A DNA stretch of 59,161 nucleotides from a virus: positions 1-59,161 of IMG/VR virus record IMGVR_UViG_3300030104_002956; one strand, given 5' to 3'. How positions within the stretch are numbered: position 1 is the stretch's first letter; each line of letters opens with the position of its first letter. Of the stretch, positions 9,322 through 19,085 are shown piece by piece. The position numbers were made by a program, and so were the translations under genes. Below the pieces are notes generated by a model. It did no database searches and was not told the origin of the DNA. It worked only from the letters and a program-made list of their open reading frames with translations.

Positions 9322-10746
9322 TTATTTAAACAATACGAAATTGTTTGCACCCATAACACATAGTGCTCTTTCTGATAAGAAATGAACTTCCATCACGTCT
9401 TTTCCAGTCGTTCTTGCACCACCAGCAGAACCAGTAACCCAAGTTTTATAACGTCTGTCTTCCATTTCTGAAGCTCTATATCTTACGTGTAAGAATGGTC
9501 TCTTAGCGTTTCTTCCTAATACTTGGTCATAAACGTTAGTTGAACCAGCTGGTACTAATACACCATCAATAGCTCCACCAACTAAACCACCTCTCATAGT
9601 AGGATCGTTAAGATATTTCCAATCTGTCTTATAGAAATCATATGCTCTTCTAAATCCAGTAAATCCTAGGTTTAATGCCATCTCTTCGTCATTATCAAAT
9701 AATCCGTAAGATGAACCACCAGCACCATAAGAATTCTGAGCAGCTAACATATCATCAATCTCAAAAGATGTTTGTCTGTTTAAGAAAAGAACATTTTCTT
9801 CAATAGCTCCTTGCTTATCTAATCTTTCAATAATAGAATCAAAATCAGATAAAGCAGTAATAGCTCCTGTAAAAATATTACCTCTTGATTCAATAGCAGA
9901 AAACAATCCTTCAGATCCTTTGACATCAGCAATAGCTCCTGATCCAGCTTCAGCTTTAACAGCTTCTACCATTGCAGTTTCTAAGTAGTCTTCAAACCTC
10001 ATTCTTGTTTCGTGCTCTGCTTTTAAATACCATAGGTATCCATCAGCTCCATCTTCAGTAGATACTTCTACCCACCCAATTTGAGCCATATCAGAACCGT
10101 TAACAGCATATTTATCTTTTATGATAATAGGGCTGTTTTCTAAAATAGTGTCAAATGGCTCTAATGAACCTTCCATTGCGTCAGCTCCTTTGTTAAATTC
10201 AGAACCATAAATGAAAACACTTACTCTTTCAGTTGCAGTTACGCCAGTACCAACACCAGTATATCCACCAGCTTCAAAAAGTTTTACTGTAAACTTGTCA
10301 TTTGGTAAATCAAGACTTGTGACAATACCTTTATTAGAAATACTAGCAAAACCAGCGTTTCCAGATATCATAACTGTTTGTCCTACTCTAATAGCGATTT
10401 GAGATGCTGTAGCTGGAGCCATAACTTGATTAGCAGGGATTAACACATCATCTACTTCAAATTCAACAGTATCAGCAGCAGCTGCATTAGCAGTTTTTAC
10501 GTCTGTATATTTAATGTGCAATCTACCTTGTTCTGCCCATTTAATAAGGTCAGAGTTAGAAGGCATCTCAGCACCCACCATTCTAAGGAATGAAGAAATA
10601 GTTCTATTACCATATCTTTCAAACTCCTTTTCATAGGTGTCTGGCAAGTATTGATTCAAAAAATCAAAACTTGTCATATAGTTTGTTGCGGTTGGCACTC
10701 TAGTAGCACTTGGCTGTAGAGCGAAACCTGGTATATTTAAACTCAT
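9322..10746 (-). CDS. Major capsid protein, 474 aa
   Basis: The call rests on size (474 aa, in the range of HK97-fold capsid proteins), position immediately downstream of an acidic scaffold-like gene and the portal, and a strong terminator behind it. The sequence has an N-terminal helical part ('YEKEFERYGNRTISSFLRMV'), a beta/Gly-rich insertion around 90-180, a long helical 'spine-like' region near 225-270 (YLKAEHETRMRFEDYLETAM) and a C-terminal domain ending VMGANNFVLFK. I see no catalytic motif. It is probably the most abundant virion protein. Confidence 0.82.
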   Translation of the reverse strand: MSLNIPGFALQPSATRVPTATNYMTSFDFLNQYLPDTYEKEFERYGNRTISSFLRMVGAEMPSNSDLIKWAEQGRLHIKYTDVKTANAAAADTVEFEVDDVLIPANQVMAPATASQIAIRVGQTVMISGNAGFASISNKGIVTSLDLPNDKFTVKLFEAGGYTGVGTGVTATERVSVFIYGSEFNKGADAMEGSLEPFDTILENSPIIIKDKYAVNGSDMAQIGWVEVSTEDGADGYLWYLKAEHETRMRFEDYLETAMVEAVKAEAGSGAIADVKGSEGLFSAIESRGNIFTGAITALSDFDSIIERLDKQGAIEENVLFLNRQTSFEIDDMLAAQNSYGAGGSSYGLFDNDEEMALNLGFTGFRRAYDFYKTDWKYLNDPTMRGGLVGGAIDGVLVPAGSTNVYDQVLGRNAKRPFLHVRYRASEMEDRRYKTWVTGSAGGARTTGKDVMEVHFLSERALCVMGANNFVLFK

Positions 10747-10770
10747 TGTTTTTTATTTTTAATGTTTAAC

Positions 10771-11916
10771 TTATTTATTTTTTGGTGACCTAATTGTCAA
10801 TCCTCGCCTAGACGAGGGAGTCGTAGCTTTAACACTAAATCCTTGTTTTGATGTCACTTGCGGAGTTTGCCTCATATCTAAATTTATATTTTTAGATTTT
10901 TTAGCAGACTCATTAACCGCTGATGCCACCCCTTGCTCGTAAAAATATTTTGCGAACTTTTCAGGATTCATTGCCATTGACAACGACTTGTGATATCCAA
11001 CTACATCAGATATCTCTCCTTGATCATTAGTAAACTTTGATATAAAGTTCATAATGTCAGATTGAGACTTCTTCAGTTCGTTGAAATCGCCAGGAGAATA
11101 AACATATTCTTTATCACTGATGTTAAACTTAAAACCTTTAAATTCTTCAGTAAACAATTTATTGGTGTTCTCCTGAAAGCTCTCTGCTCGCTTTTGGGCT
11201 AAGCTTTGAGCTTCCTTGGATTTCTCCACTTGTTCTTGATAGGCTTTTAACATTTGCTGGTCTTCATCAGAAATTTTAGTGCCCATTGACTCAACAGGAA
11301 CTTTGTATTTTTCTTTTTGACCTTCAAAGTGTTTCAAAGCCTTTGCAAGTTCTTTTTTCTTATCTATGTTTTTCTTTTTAATGTCATCTTCTGAATCCAC
11401 TTCTGGATCAGTTCCAAACTTAGAGTTAAGTAGATAGTCTATTTCATCTCTATCTAAACCTTCTTCCATCTCTGCGTAGTACATAGATAATACTTGATCA
11501 GGACTTTCTTTACTATAATCTCTACTAATTTTAGCAAAGTCTTCAAATCCTCGACCAGTCTCTTTTTTGTATTGTAAGTAAGTAGCTACATCTGCTGGTA
11601 ACTCTTCTTGCTCTCTTTTAGCAAGTAAGTCATCAATAGACTCTACCTCCTTACTATACTTTTCCCTAATAAATGAAAGAACTTCTTGTTCCCCCATTTG
11701 TGGCCTTTCTTCCACAACGGGTTCTTCTTTTACGGTTTCTTCAGTTTTAGTAGGTTCTTCTGTTTTATTAGTTGCTTCTACCTTAACTGCTTCTACCTTA
11801 GTTTCTTCTGCACTCTCACCGCTTACTTCGGCTTCGTGCTTTTGTAATAATTCTTCTTCTACTTGTGCCTTAGACTTTTGCGGTCCAGCATCGTACTCTT
11901 TTACTTTAATTTCCAT
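10771..11916 (-). CDS. Putative scaffolding protein, 381 aa
   Basis: The N-terminal ~95 residues are dominated by Glu, Lys, Thr and Val (EETKVEAVKVEATNKTEEPT) and must be disordered. The middle is charged coiled helix (about 170-260), and the last 45 residues are basic and Ser/Thr-rich, ending RRGLTIRSPKNK. This acidic N-terminus, coiled middle and basic C-terminus, placed between portal and capsid genes, is typical of phage capsid scaffolds, whose basic C-terminus binds the capsid protein. A TAACTTTG box lies 19 nt upstream. Confidence 0.75.
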   Translation of the reverse strand: MEIKVKEYDAGPQKSKAQVEEELLQKHEAEVSGESAEETKVEAVKVEATNKTEEPTKTEETVKEEPVVEERPQMGEQEVLSFIREKYSKEVESIDDLLAKREQEELPADVATYLQYKKETGRGFEDFAKISRDYSKESPDQVLSMYYAEMEEGLDRDEIDYLLNSKFGTDPEVDSEDDIKKKNIDKKKELAKALKHFEGQKEKYKVPVESMGTKISDEDQQMLKAYQEQVEKSKEAQSLAQKRAESFQENTNKLFTEEFKGFKFNISDKEYVYSPGDFNELKKSQSDIMNFISKFTNDQGEISDVVGYHKSLSMAMNPEKFAKYFYEQGVASAVNESAKKSKNINLDMRQTPQVTSKQGFSVKATTPSSRRGLTIRSPKNK

Positions 11917-11935
11917 TTGATTTGATTTTATTATG

Positions 11936-11943
11936 CAAAGTTA
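11936..11943 (-). promoter_or_regulatory. TAACTTTG promoter box before the scaffold gene
   Basis: The minus strand reads TAACTTTG, 19 nt before the ATG at 11916, in the 45-nt gap behind the portal gene. It probably gives a separate transcript for scaffold and capsid. Confidence 0.5.
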
Positions 11944-11961
11944 CTAATTATTTTATTTATT

Positions 11962-14397
11962 TTATCTGGGTTCAAACTCTGCTAAATCAAACCCATCTAA
12001 ACTATCTTCTTTGGACTCAAAATTAATTGGAGGTAAATCTTTTTTTCTCTGATTAATTAATTGAGACTGCTCCGTATTTTGTTGACTTATTCTATCAGAC
12101 TTTGCTTTTTCTCTACCTTCTTCCCTTTTGTTTATTTGACTTTCTTCAACACCTTTTAGCTGCATATTAAGTTGGAACTCATAAGTCATTAACTGTTGTT
12201 TAAGAGCTGCTTCATTTTTCAACTTCTCTATCTCAAAAGCAACCTCTGCTTGTTTCTCTCTCATTTTCATTTCACCCTCTAACTGTATTTTTTGTTGTGC
12301 TGCTTGAGCGGATATTTGCTGAGACTGGAACTGTGTTTGTGCAGTCATCTGTTGTTTTAATGCTTCTGCTTCTCTATCAGCATCTTGCTTTCTTTTTCTT
12401 TTAAGTTTTAATAACTGATTAGCCATTTTAAGATTTCTTACTTCTCTAATATCAATAGCATCTTCTAAATTAATATCGTTTTTAGATAATGCCATTTGAA
12501 TATTTTGCTCTAGCATTGCTTTTTCCTCCTCATCTGGAGCTACTTCAATAAATATTCCAAAGTCATATAAATACAAGTCTTTAATATCTTCTATTCTATC
12601 TACATTGTACTTTCCTATTTGATTAGCAAACTCTTCCTTAAATGGAGCAAACTCTAGTAAGTCAGCTATTCTTAAGGACAACCCTTCAGCAATAGTTCTA
12701 CTTATATATAAACTTCCTTCTAGTATATGTCTTGTAGCTGTATTAGAGTTTAGTGCTGCTAATTTTTGAACACCTACCAATGCATTTGGATCAGGAGTAG
12801 AACCATCTCTAGCTTCATTTAATCCAGTTACTGCTCTAATCATCCCTAAATAATGATTGTAGTTTCCAATAAGTGCAGCCATTTTAGACTGACCACTACT
12901 AGTATTAAGTTGCTGTATAGGAACTCTAGCATTATTAAACTCACCATCTTGAGTATAACTTCTACCTACCACACTACCTGTTTGAAAATAAAGCCTTAGA
13001 GCATCTTCAGGATTATAGGCTTGACCAGTACCTAAGTCTACTTCATTTAATCCATCAGCGTCTATAAATACACCATCTGGAACCATTTTAGATACTACTT
13101 GTTGTAGTTTTAAGTGTGTAATTTGTATTTGGTCTGCAAAAGGAATCATTCTTCTTACTAACGATTCTATGTTTCCTTTATACATTCTTGGAGCACAAGC
13201 CACATAATTAGGCATTGCGTGTTGAGATGCTGACTTAGGTCGGACCATATTTTTAGCCATCTCCCACTTTAACATAATATTAGAGCCAGCTACCATAATG
13301 CCTTCATACCAAACCTCAATAGTTTTTTCTACTCTCTCAAACTTACCCTCTTTCATCATTTCTGTTGGTGGATTGAAACTATCGTCTTTTTCAATCATTC
13401 TTTCTCCACCACCTTCTAACATCTTTTTCTTATATACAAACTTCTTAGTGGTTTTATAATTAAAATATAATAATGTAGCAGTGTCTTTATAAAACAAACT
13501 GTTTTCATAAAATCTATTAATATTGTAATAATCATACCAACCTTGACTGTATTGAGATATCTTTTTTAAGTCTTCATTAGTTAAATCAGGGTCAATCTTA
13601 ATAAGCTCTGCAATGGGCATTGTTTTAATCTCACCCCAATAAAAACAATCTTTAAAATGCGGGTCCTCTGTATAACTATACACTACATTAGCTGGATCAA
13701 CATAATCTACCTCAATACCACTGCCTGGTAAAAACTGATGTTTAGCCATACCTACACCTAAAACAGTCATATCATAATCTACTCTTCTTTTTACATCTAA
13801 GTAGTGATTTTCATCTAGTATGGTATTAATAGCTTCTTCTTCAGCCACTTCAATAGATGGCTTATATTTTAGTTGCATATGTAATTGAAGTTCTTCATCA
13901 TTTTCTGGAAGATCTTCTACATCTGTCATAAATGGGTTGATACCGAAAGATTCTTGGAAGTCACTAAAGATATCTTTATTAAGCATATCTCTTTCAACTA
14001 ACTTCTGGTATTTGTTTCTGTGTTCACTTGATAAAGCATCTTGAGCATATGCTTTTACGTGGAATAATCTGTTAGACATTCCATTGACAACAATGTCTAC
14101 AAACTTAGGAAGGATGGGAACTGGAGTCCAATCCAAATTTAAATAAGATAAATCACCATCAATAGCTAATTCATTTTTGTATTTAGCTACTGATTGCTCA
14201 CCTCTTGCATATCTTCTTAATTGATTAAAAGATTGGAGCTGACTATAGTATCTACAGCTACCTCCACCTTTTCTAAACCACTCATACTGAATGGCCTGAC
14301 CTACCTGTAATCCATACTCCATTGTTGCTTTTTCAGCATCAGTGGCAAATTGATTTGGAAAACCTGCGGGGTTTAGTAATATCTCAACGTCTTTCAT
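11962..14397 (-). CDS. Portal protein, 811 aa
   Basis: It is the dodecameric head vertex protein through which DNA is packaged. Evidence is length (811 aa), position directly after the large terminase, and texture. The N-terminal third contains a pattern I associate with large podovirus/crAss-like portals: 'LRRYARGEQSVAKYK', then LSYLNLDWTPVPILPKFVDI and 'MSNRLFHVKAYA'. There is a central helical stem region, and a C-terminal (about 650-780) Gln/Lys/Glu-rich coiled region resembling a barrel extension (TAQTQFQSQQISAQAAQQKI). The stop codon abuts the next intergenic gap; the start abuts the terminase stop without spacing. Confidence 0.88.
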   Translation of the reverse strand: MKDVEILLNPAGFPNQFATDAEKATMEYGLQVGQAIQYEWFRKGGGSCRYYSQLQSFNQLRRYARGEQSVAKYKNELAIDGDLSYLNLDWTPVPILPKFVDIVVNGMSNRLFHVKAYAQDALSSEHRNKYQKLVERDMLNKDIFSDFQESFGINPFMTDVEDLPENDEELQLHMQLKYKPSIEVAEEEAINTILDENHYLDVKRRVDYDMTVLGVGMAKHQFLPGSGIEVDYVDPANVVYSYTEDPHFKDCFYWGEIKTMPIAELIKIDPDLTNEDLKKISQYSQGWYDYYNINRFYENSLFYKDTATLLYFNYKTTKKFVYKKKMLEGGGERMIEKDDSFNPPTEMMKEGKFERVEKTIEVWYEGIMVAGSNIMLKWEMAKNMVRPKSASQHAMPNYVACAPRMYKGNIESLVRRMIPFADQIQITHLKLQQVVSKMVPDGVFIDADGLNEVDLGTGQAYNPEDALRLYFQTGSVVGRSYTQDGEFNNARVPIQQLNTSSGQSKMAALIGNYNHYLGMIRAVTGLNEARDGSTPDPNALVGVQKLAALNSNTATRHILEGSLYISRTIAEGLSLRIADLLEFAPFKEEFANQIGKYNVDRIEDIKDLYLYDFGIFIEVAPDEEEKAMLEQNIQMALSKNDINLEDAIDIREVRNLKMANQLLKLKRKRKQDADREAEALKQQMTAQTQFQSQQISAQAAQQKIQLEGEMKMREKQAEVAFEIEKLKNEAALKQQLMTYEFQLNMQLKGVEESQINKREEGREKAKSDRISQQNTEQSQLINQRKKDLPPINFESKEDSLDGFDLAEFEPR

Positions 14398-16632
14398 TTA
14401 TTTTAGTAATTCGCTTAAATTCCCCTTATTAGCATATCTTGCAAAGTTAATGCTTATTTTTGACTCTTTTTTGACAGGAGTATATAAATGTTTTTGATTA
14501 GCCATAATAGCTAATCCTGAGCTAATTGTAGCATCAAATTTAGTTCTTTTGTTAATATCAAAACGAGCCCAATCTTCTAGAGTTCTTGTAAAGTACATTG
14601 AGCCCATTTCATCCATTGGTCTAAACTGTTCTGATAAATCTAAACCAACATATTTTTCTATATAAGATTCAATGGCTGAAGCGTGAGACTGTTTTACATC
14701 TTCTGAAGTATTAGGAATACCGCCCAGCTCTTTTTCTGTTTTAGATAGTTTATTAAATTGTTTATCAGGTCTATTCATACAATAACCACGATAGCCTCTG
14801 TTTTTAAAATGATATAGTAATCTAGGTTTGTTATTTTCACAAAGTATAGGCATACCATAAAATATGCAAGCCATTAACACTTCTTCAAAAAATATCTCTG
14901 CTGTTTGTGGCCTAGCTACATATTCTAAAAAAAATTCATTGGTTGGAGCATCATCCATATGAAACTTAGTCATTCCGTGTAAAGCTCCATTAGATCCTTT
15001 TCCCCCTACTGTTCCAGAAATGTCATAACTATCACAACCAAAAGAACCAAGGTGTTCATTGCCAGGATAATACCTTCCATTTCTTTGTTCTTTCCTGTTT
15101 TGTAATTGTTGTTTAGGAAGCCAACTAACTAAAAATCTACCACTTTTATTTGGGCTCCATATTACTCTAGAATCTTGGACACCATTCTCCCAAAAGAAAC
15201 TACCTCTTGTCAAATACCTTGCTTTGATTAAACCATCATTATAATCTATTTGTTGGTATAATTTAGTTAAGTTAAATAATGATTGTTTACTTTCATCTCT
15301 AAATGCGTGAGACTCTGTTCTAGGAAATTGACGATAAAATTCATTAAGTGCATCAGCATCATTTTTTAAAGAGTCTACCTCATTCTCCCAATAATTAATA
15401 GACCCTGTAGTAATATACTCTCCATCGTTTCCTTGAACAGCTATTTCTGGAGTGTTTAAAACAGGCATACCATACTTATCTAAATAACCTTCAAAATTCC
15501 ATTCCATAGGAATAAATAAAGAATATAAACCAGATTTAGTTTGACCATTAGCATTTCTGTTTTTTACGTCAGAATCATAGTATAGTTTTTTAAAATTATT
15601 ACCTCCTTTATCTAGCGCATTTGATGTAGAGCCCATCATACATTTCCCAATAATTTTACTACCTAATCTCAAACAAGTTTTTGTTACACGCCAGTTATTT
15701 AGTATATTCTCAGGCTTTTCCCACTTACCACTTTCATCGTGAATAAGTAGTTGTAGTTTCTCACCATCATAAGAGTTGTCAGAAGTGTTACGCCAATCAA
15801 TAGTAGTATCTAAACCTTCAAGTTCTTGATTATCAGTAAGATACATATTTCTTTTAGTAATCTTACTAGCAGGAACACGATAAGATAATTCTGTCTTTGG
15901 TTTATCCATACCATCTTGAATAGGTTTAAAAAAGAAAGGATAATTATTAGATATAGGAACTATTTTATCTGTAAACATTTTCTTGGCATCAGTACCTGTT
16001 TTAGATAGCACACCTACTCTAGCATCTTTAGATATAGTAGCTGTATTAACTGTTTCTGCTGATCCCATAAATGAAAAACCAGAACGTCTTATTTTTAAAT
16101 AACACATTCCAAAACTTCTTTTATCTGCTTTACAAGCTTCCCAAAATAAAAAGAATATTCTATTGGCTTCCCTAAATTCAGGATGACCTACATCAATTTT
16201 AGTCCATTGTAAATAACAATAATGAGTACCTGTAATATAGGTAGGTATATTATTATTATTAAACCAAAAACCTTCTTCTCTTCTATCAAACTCTTGCTCT
16301 ATATAACTTACCCAAGCGTCTTTAAATGAAGACGGCATTTCATTCCATTGAAATATAGACTTTATTTTAGATAGTGCTTTGGGATACTCAAAAGGTTGCC
16401 AACATTTTTCTTTATTAGAGTAACACTTAGATGGTGTTTTAGGTAGTCCTACTTTTAGTCCTTGAATCTCATAGATGTCACCTAGTGTTCCATCTTTAGA
16501 AATAACTACAATATCATACTTTTCATTGTAACCATATTCCCAGTTTTTGGCTTTATTTTTTTTAGCCATAGCTGTTTTTGGTACAATATCCTGTACGACT
16601 TTATATAAACTATTTCGATCTTCTCTCTGCAA
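14398..16632 (-). CDS. terL: Terminase large subunit, 744 aa
   Basis: It is the DNA-packaging ATPase/nuclease. An ATPase domain is suggested by a Walker-A-like segment near residue 180 (LKIRRSGFSFMGSAE), where the usual GK[ST] is replaced by GFS, and a Walker B near 290-298 (LQLLIHDESGKWE) with Asp-Glu. A C-terminal RNase-H-like nuclease domain has candidate acidic residues at 'GCDSYDISG' (~537) and 'PILCENNKP' (~596). The length (744 aa) is at the upper end for TerL and like crAss-like terminases. An alternative start at ATG 16569 (MAKKNKAKNWEYGYNE, 723 aa) is credible, because the first ATG overlaps the upstream gene by 23 nt. Confidence 0.88.
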   Translation of the reverse strand: MQREDRNSLYKVVQDIVPKTAMAKKNKAKNWEYGYNEKYDIVVISKDGTLGDIYEIQGLKVGLPKTPSKCYSNKEKCWQPFEYPKALSKIKSIFQWNEMPSSFKDAWVSYIEQEFDRREEGFWFNNNNIPTYITGTHYCYLQWTKIDVGHPEFREANRIFFLFWEACKADKRSFGMCYLKIRRSGFSFMGSAETVNTATISKDARVGVLSKTGTDAKKMFTDKIVPISNNYPFFFKPIQDGMDKPKTELSYRVPASKITKRNMYLTDNQELEGLDTTIDWRNTSDNSYDGEKLQLLIHDESGKWEKPENILNNWRVTKTCLRLGSKIIGKCMMGSTSNALDKGGNNFKKLYYDSDVKNRNANGQTKSGLYSLFIPMEWNFEGYLDKYGMPVLNTPEIAVQGNDGEYITTGSINYWENEVDSLKNDADALNEFYRQFPRTESHAFRDESKQSLFNLTKLYQQIDYNDGLIKARYLTRGSFFWENGVQDSRVIWSPNKSGRFLVSWLPKQQLQNRKEQRNGRYYPGNEHLGSFGCDSYDISGTVGGKGSNGALHGMTKFHMDDAPTNEFFLEYVARPQTAEIFFEEVLMACIFYGMPILCENNKPRLLYHFKNRGYRGYCMNRPDKQFNKLSKTEKELGGIPNTSEDVKQSHASAIESYIEKYVGLDLSEQFRPMDEMGSMYFTRTLEDWARFDINKRTKFDATISSGLAIMANQKHLYTPVKKESKISINFARYANKGNLSELLK

Positions 16633-16876
16633 ATCCTTGGTTAGTACTAGTTTTGTTCACACTGTTTAAAGCCTCTTCTTCTGCATCAATACGATTTAAT
16701 ATTTCAAACGCATCAAAGATGGCTAGTTTTTTTGTAGCTGCTGCATTTTTTAATCTGTCTGCTGCCAGCTCATCATCTGGGTCAGGTTTAATAATCTTTT
16801 CTTCAGCTACTTTAATTAGTTGGTCTACTGCTTTTCTTCCTGCTTGAATTATTTTTAATTTAATTTCTTTACTCAT
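16610..16876 (-). CDS. Small helical protein upstream of terL, possible small terminase subunit, 88 aa
   Basis: It is an 88-aa, mostly helical, Lys/Ala/Glu-rich protein. It lies immediately upstream of and overlaps terL, the usual place of terS. The length is short for a complete small terminase (typically 140-180 aa) and no HTH motif is clear, so the role is a positional guess. The start overlaps the stop of the 187-aa gene (ATGA-type, 4 nt). Confidence 0.6.
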   Translation of the reverse strand: MSKEIKLKIIQAGRKAVDQLIKVAEEKIIKPDPDDELAADRLKNAAATKKLAIFDAFEILNRIDAEEEALNSVNKTSTNQGFAERRSK

Positions 16877-17436
16877 AACGTCATTGTTATATTCTTAGAT
16901 TTCATTCTGTATAGTGTTTGATCATCTATTTTAAACTCATACTCTGACTCTGGTTTAAAACAAACTTTATCTCCTTTTTTAACACCTAATTCAGTAAGTA
17001 TATCATTAGTAACTTCAATAGTTCCTGTAAGTGGTTGATAAGTGTCATTATTAAATATAACAGATTTTTCTTTAGAAGATGGTTTTACAAAACAATAATC
17101 TAAATGTGACTTCCATTGACCATCTTGCTTGTACATAAAAAACTGAGTAGGTTCTACTATAAACAAGTTGTCTTTTAAAAAACTTCTACCACTCCTTTCT
17201 CTGCCTTTCATATCATTATAATACTTAAATACATTGTGGTGAACAACCAATATATCTCCTACTTTTACCTCACCATCATAGTTTATTGGAGTACATACTA
17301 CATTAGCAAAACGATTAGATGCAGTATGGTCTTCTTTAGAAGAACTAGTAATAAAATCAACATCTCCTATTTTTTTTACATTATCGTACCTGGTATTTTT
17401 TACTGGTGTCACGATAAAACCAAAAGGTGACTTCAT
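16873..17436 (-). CDS. Beta-barrel-like protein of unknown role, 187 aa
   Basis: It is a beta-rich 187-aa protein. The segment around 50-75 (CTPINYDGEVKVGDILVVHH) has the 'G..V..GD.V' spacing seen in GroES-like barrels, and a second one occurs at about 145-160 (LTELGVKKGDKVCFKPE). This suggests a Cpn10-like or related small barrel fold, but I cannot confirm homology and the genome has a clear GroES elsewhere. It is translationally coupled to the 88-aa gene and terL. Confidence 0.65.
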   Translation of the reverse strand: MKSPFGFIVTPVKNTRYDNVKKIGDVDFITSSSKEDHTASNRFANVVCTPINYDGEVKVGDILVVHHNVFKYYNDMKGRERSGRSFLKDNLFIVEPTQFFMYKQDGQWKSHLDYCFVKPSSKEKSVIFNNDTYQPLTGTIEVTNDILTELGVKKGDKVCFKPESEYEFKIDDQTLYRMKSKNITMTL

Positions 17437-17437
17437 A

Positions 17438-17656
17438 CTAAAAGTTAATATTATATTCTACAGATACGGGAATGGTTGCATTAAAACTTTTCCAAAGAAC
17501 AATTTCATTGTCTCTAATAATCCAAATTTTAAAACAGTTTTTTTCTTGTCTTATATGATGTATGGTATAATTACCTCCTAGAACATCTTGTCCAATAAGG
17601 TAGTGCATTGCTCCAGACTTATAGTCAGGACCAATTGATATTTTCCTAATTTCCAT
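17438..17656 (-). CDS. Small conserved-looking protein, 72 aa
   Basis: It is a 72-aa beta-rich protein starting MEIRKISIGPDYKSGAMHYL and ending SVEYNINF. I know similar sequences from environmental Bacteroidota phages but no function. It sits 1 nt before the 187-aa gene, in the packaging operon. Confidence 0.7.
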   Translation of the reverse strand: MEIRKISIGPDYKSGAMHYLIGQDVLGGNYTIHHIRQEKNCFKIWIIRDNEIVLWKSFNATIPVSVEYNINF

Positions 17657-17667
17657 TTCATTTGATT

Positions 17668-18834
17668 TTATGCTTGCTCGTATAAAGCCATATAATACTT
17701 AGTTGAGCCTATTTGCACTTCTATAAACTTAGCTGGAGCTTGTCCAGTTCCTAATCCATTTACATTTCCAGAGTCTGTAGTAGATAATAAGGGATATGTA
17801 GCACTACCCAACGCTAGGTTTGCTACAGTATTAGTGGCTCCTCTTCCTAAAGCAATACCACCTCCAGTTGCCGAAGCACTATCACCAACAGCAACTGAAC
17901 TAGTGCTAGCAACAGTGTTTTTTCCTATTGCAACAGCAGCATTAACACTATTAGCGTTAGCATCAGCACCTGCACCTAATATGACATTACCAGCTCCTGT
18001 TGTTAAAGTATCTCCAGAATCCGCACCTATTAAAGTATTAGTGCTTCCTATTGTAACCCCTATTCCTGCATTAGTACCTATTAAAGTATTACTTGATGCT
18101 GATGTGGTAGCAATTCCTGCTCCTTCACCTACTGCAGTTGTTTTAGTAGGGGTTCCAACTAATCCACTAGGAGTTCCATTTCCAATATACATTGATGCAT
18201 CGTTGGTAGATGATGGAAAAGATACATTAGATAAATCTCCTATAGAAGAAGATCCAGTTATAGCGCCTGTTCCATTTCCTTTTAATACACCTGTAAGAGT
18301 AGTAGCTCCTGTTCCTCCGTCTGCAACAGCTAAAGTTCCTGTTATTGAAGAAGCTCCTAAATCTACTGCTAATTCTGTTGATTCTATAACTAAACCACCA
18401 TTAGCTTTTAAGTCAGTGCTAAATTCAGAACCTGTTAAGTCTAAACCATCTCCTGCGGTATAGGGGGTTCCTGATCCTCCAGCACCCCATTCTAATCCAG
18501 TTGCACCTGAATTAACTTTCAACACTTGACCTGCTGTTCCAATAGACGTTAACCCAGTTCCTCCATTTGCTGTTGCTAAAGTGCCACCTATAGTAAATGT
18601 GCCTGTTGTAGTTATTGGACTTGTTGTGTCACTTGTTATAGTAAGACCTGTTGTTCCACCACTTAACCCAACACTAGTAACTGTACCTGAACCAGATCCT
18701 GCATACAAATCAGCTATACTTTGTAAAGTAAAAGTCTTAGTTTCTTTAGATGATGCATCAGTGCCTATTACATAATCTGTACCTGCAGGGCTTCCTTTAG
18801 TTGGGTAGTTAGTAGTGTTACTTATTTTAGCCAT
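17668..18834 (-). CDS. Fibre protein with collar and YadA-head-like repeats, 388 aa
   Basis: It is a trimeric fibre or head-fibre candidate. The N-terminal ~55 residues resemble phage fibre anchors. A region of collagen-free 'GTVTSVGLSGG' and 'LATANGGTGLTS' collar repeats follows, typical of phage tail fibres. Residues ~230-350 contain repeats such as NTLIGTNAGIGVTIGSTNTL and 'AVAIGKNTVASTSSVAVGDSAS', the left-handed beta-roll (YadA head/Hep_Hag) type. The C-terminus is short, so a host-binding tip or chaperone domain is not obvious. It probably recognises the host surface or decorates the head. Confidence 0.8.
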   Translation of the reverse strand: MAKISNTTNYPTKGSPAGTDYVIGTDASSKETKTFTLQSIADLYAGSGSGTVTSVGLSGGTTGLTITSDTTSPITTTGTFTIGGTLATANGGTGLTSIGTAGQVLKVNSGATGLEWGAGGSGTPYTAGDGLDLTGSEFSTDLKANGGLVIESTELAVDLGASSITGTLAVADGGTGATTLTGVLKGNGTGAITGSSSIGDLSNVSFPSSTNDASMYIGNGTPSGLVGTPTKTTAVGEGAGIATTSASSNTLIGTNAGIGVTIGSTNTLIGADSGDTLTTGAGNVILGAGADANANSVNAAVAIGKNTVASTSSVAVGDSASATGGGIALGRGATNTVANLALGSATYPLLSTTDSGNVNGLGTGQAPAKFIEVQIGSTKYYMALYEQA

Positions 18835-19057
18835 TTTCTTTTTGTGTTACTGTTCCGTGTTCTAAGTTAATTACAGAGTTTTCTCCGTATTTCTTTATTA
18901 ATTCGTTTTCAAGTGATTCAAATTCAACTCTTATTGAATCGACTCTTTTAAGAACTGAATTTTTTTGTATTGCCAGTTCTCCTAATTGTACTTTAAGTGA
19001 TTGAAACTCTGAGTTTAAATCTCTCAAAGATTTTAATTCTTTTTCTTCTAATTTCAT
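18827..19057 (-). CDS. Small coiled-coil protein, 76 aa
   Basis: The start was set to ATG 19057 (MKLEEKELKSLRDLN) rather than the first in-frame ATG at 19114. The former has the local AAATCAAATGAAA-like context and a TATCTTTG box 19 nt upstream. The product is almost entirely heptad-like helix, ending in a short 'YGENSVINLEHGTVTQ' segment. It overlaps the fibre gene by 8 nt. Role unknown; a fibre chaperone or assembly helper is possible from position. Confidence 0.75.
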   Translation of the reverse strand: MKLEEKELKSLRDLNSEFQSLKVQLGELAIQKNSVLKRVDSIRVEFESLENELIKKYGENSVINLEHGTVTQKENG

Positions 19058-19076
19058 TTGATTTAATTTATATTTA

Positions 19077-19084
19077 CAAAGATA
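19077..19084 (-). promoter_or_regulatory. TATCTTTG promoter box before the 76-aa gene and fibre gene
   Basis: The minus strand reads TATCTTTG, 19 nt before ATG 19057. It supports that start and a transcript covering the fibre and the packaging genes. Confidence 0.5.
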
Positions 19085-19085
19085 A

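Noticed and set aside
11936-11943. A paired -33 TTTG for most minus-strand boxes
   Set aside because: Outside the groEL promoter I found no TTTG 19-21 nt upstream of the TAnnTTTG boxes, so I claim only the -7 box there.
17834-18463. 209-aa open frame on the plus strand
   Set aside because: It is the antisense of the fibre gene's repeats and is Pro/Ala/Val-rich; composition and overlap show it is a shadow.
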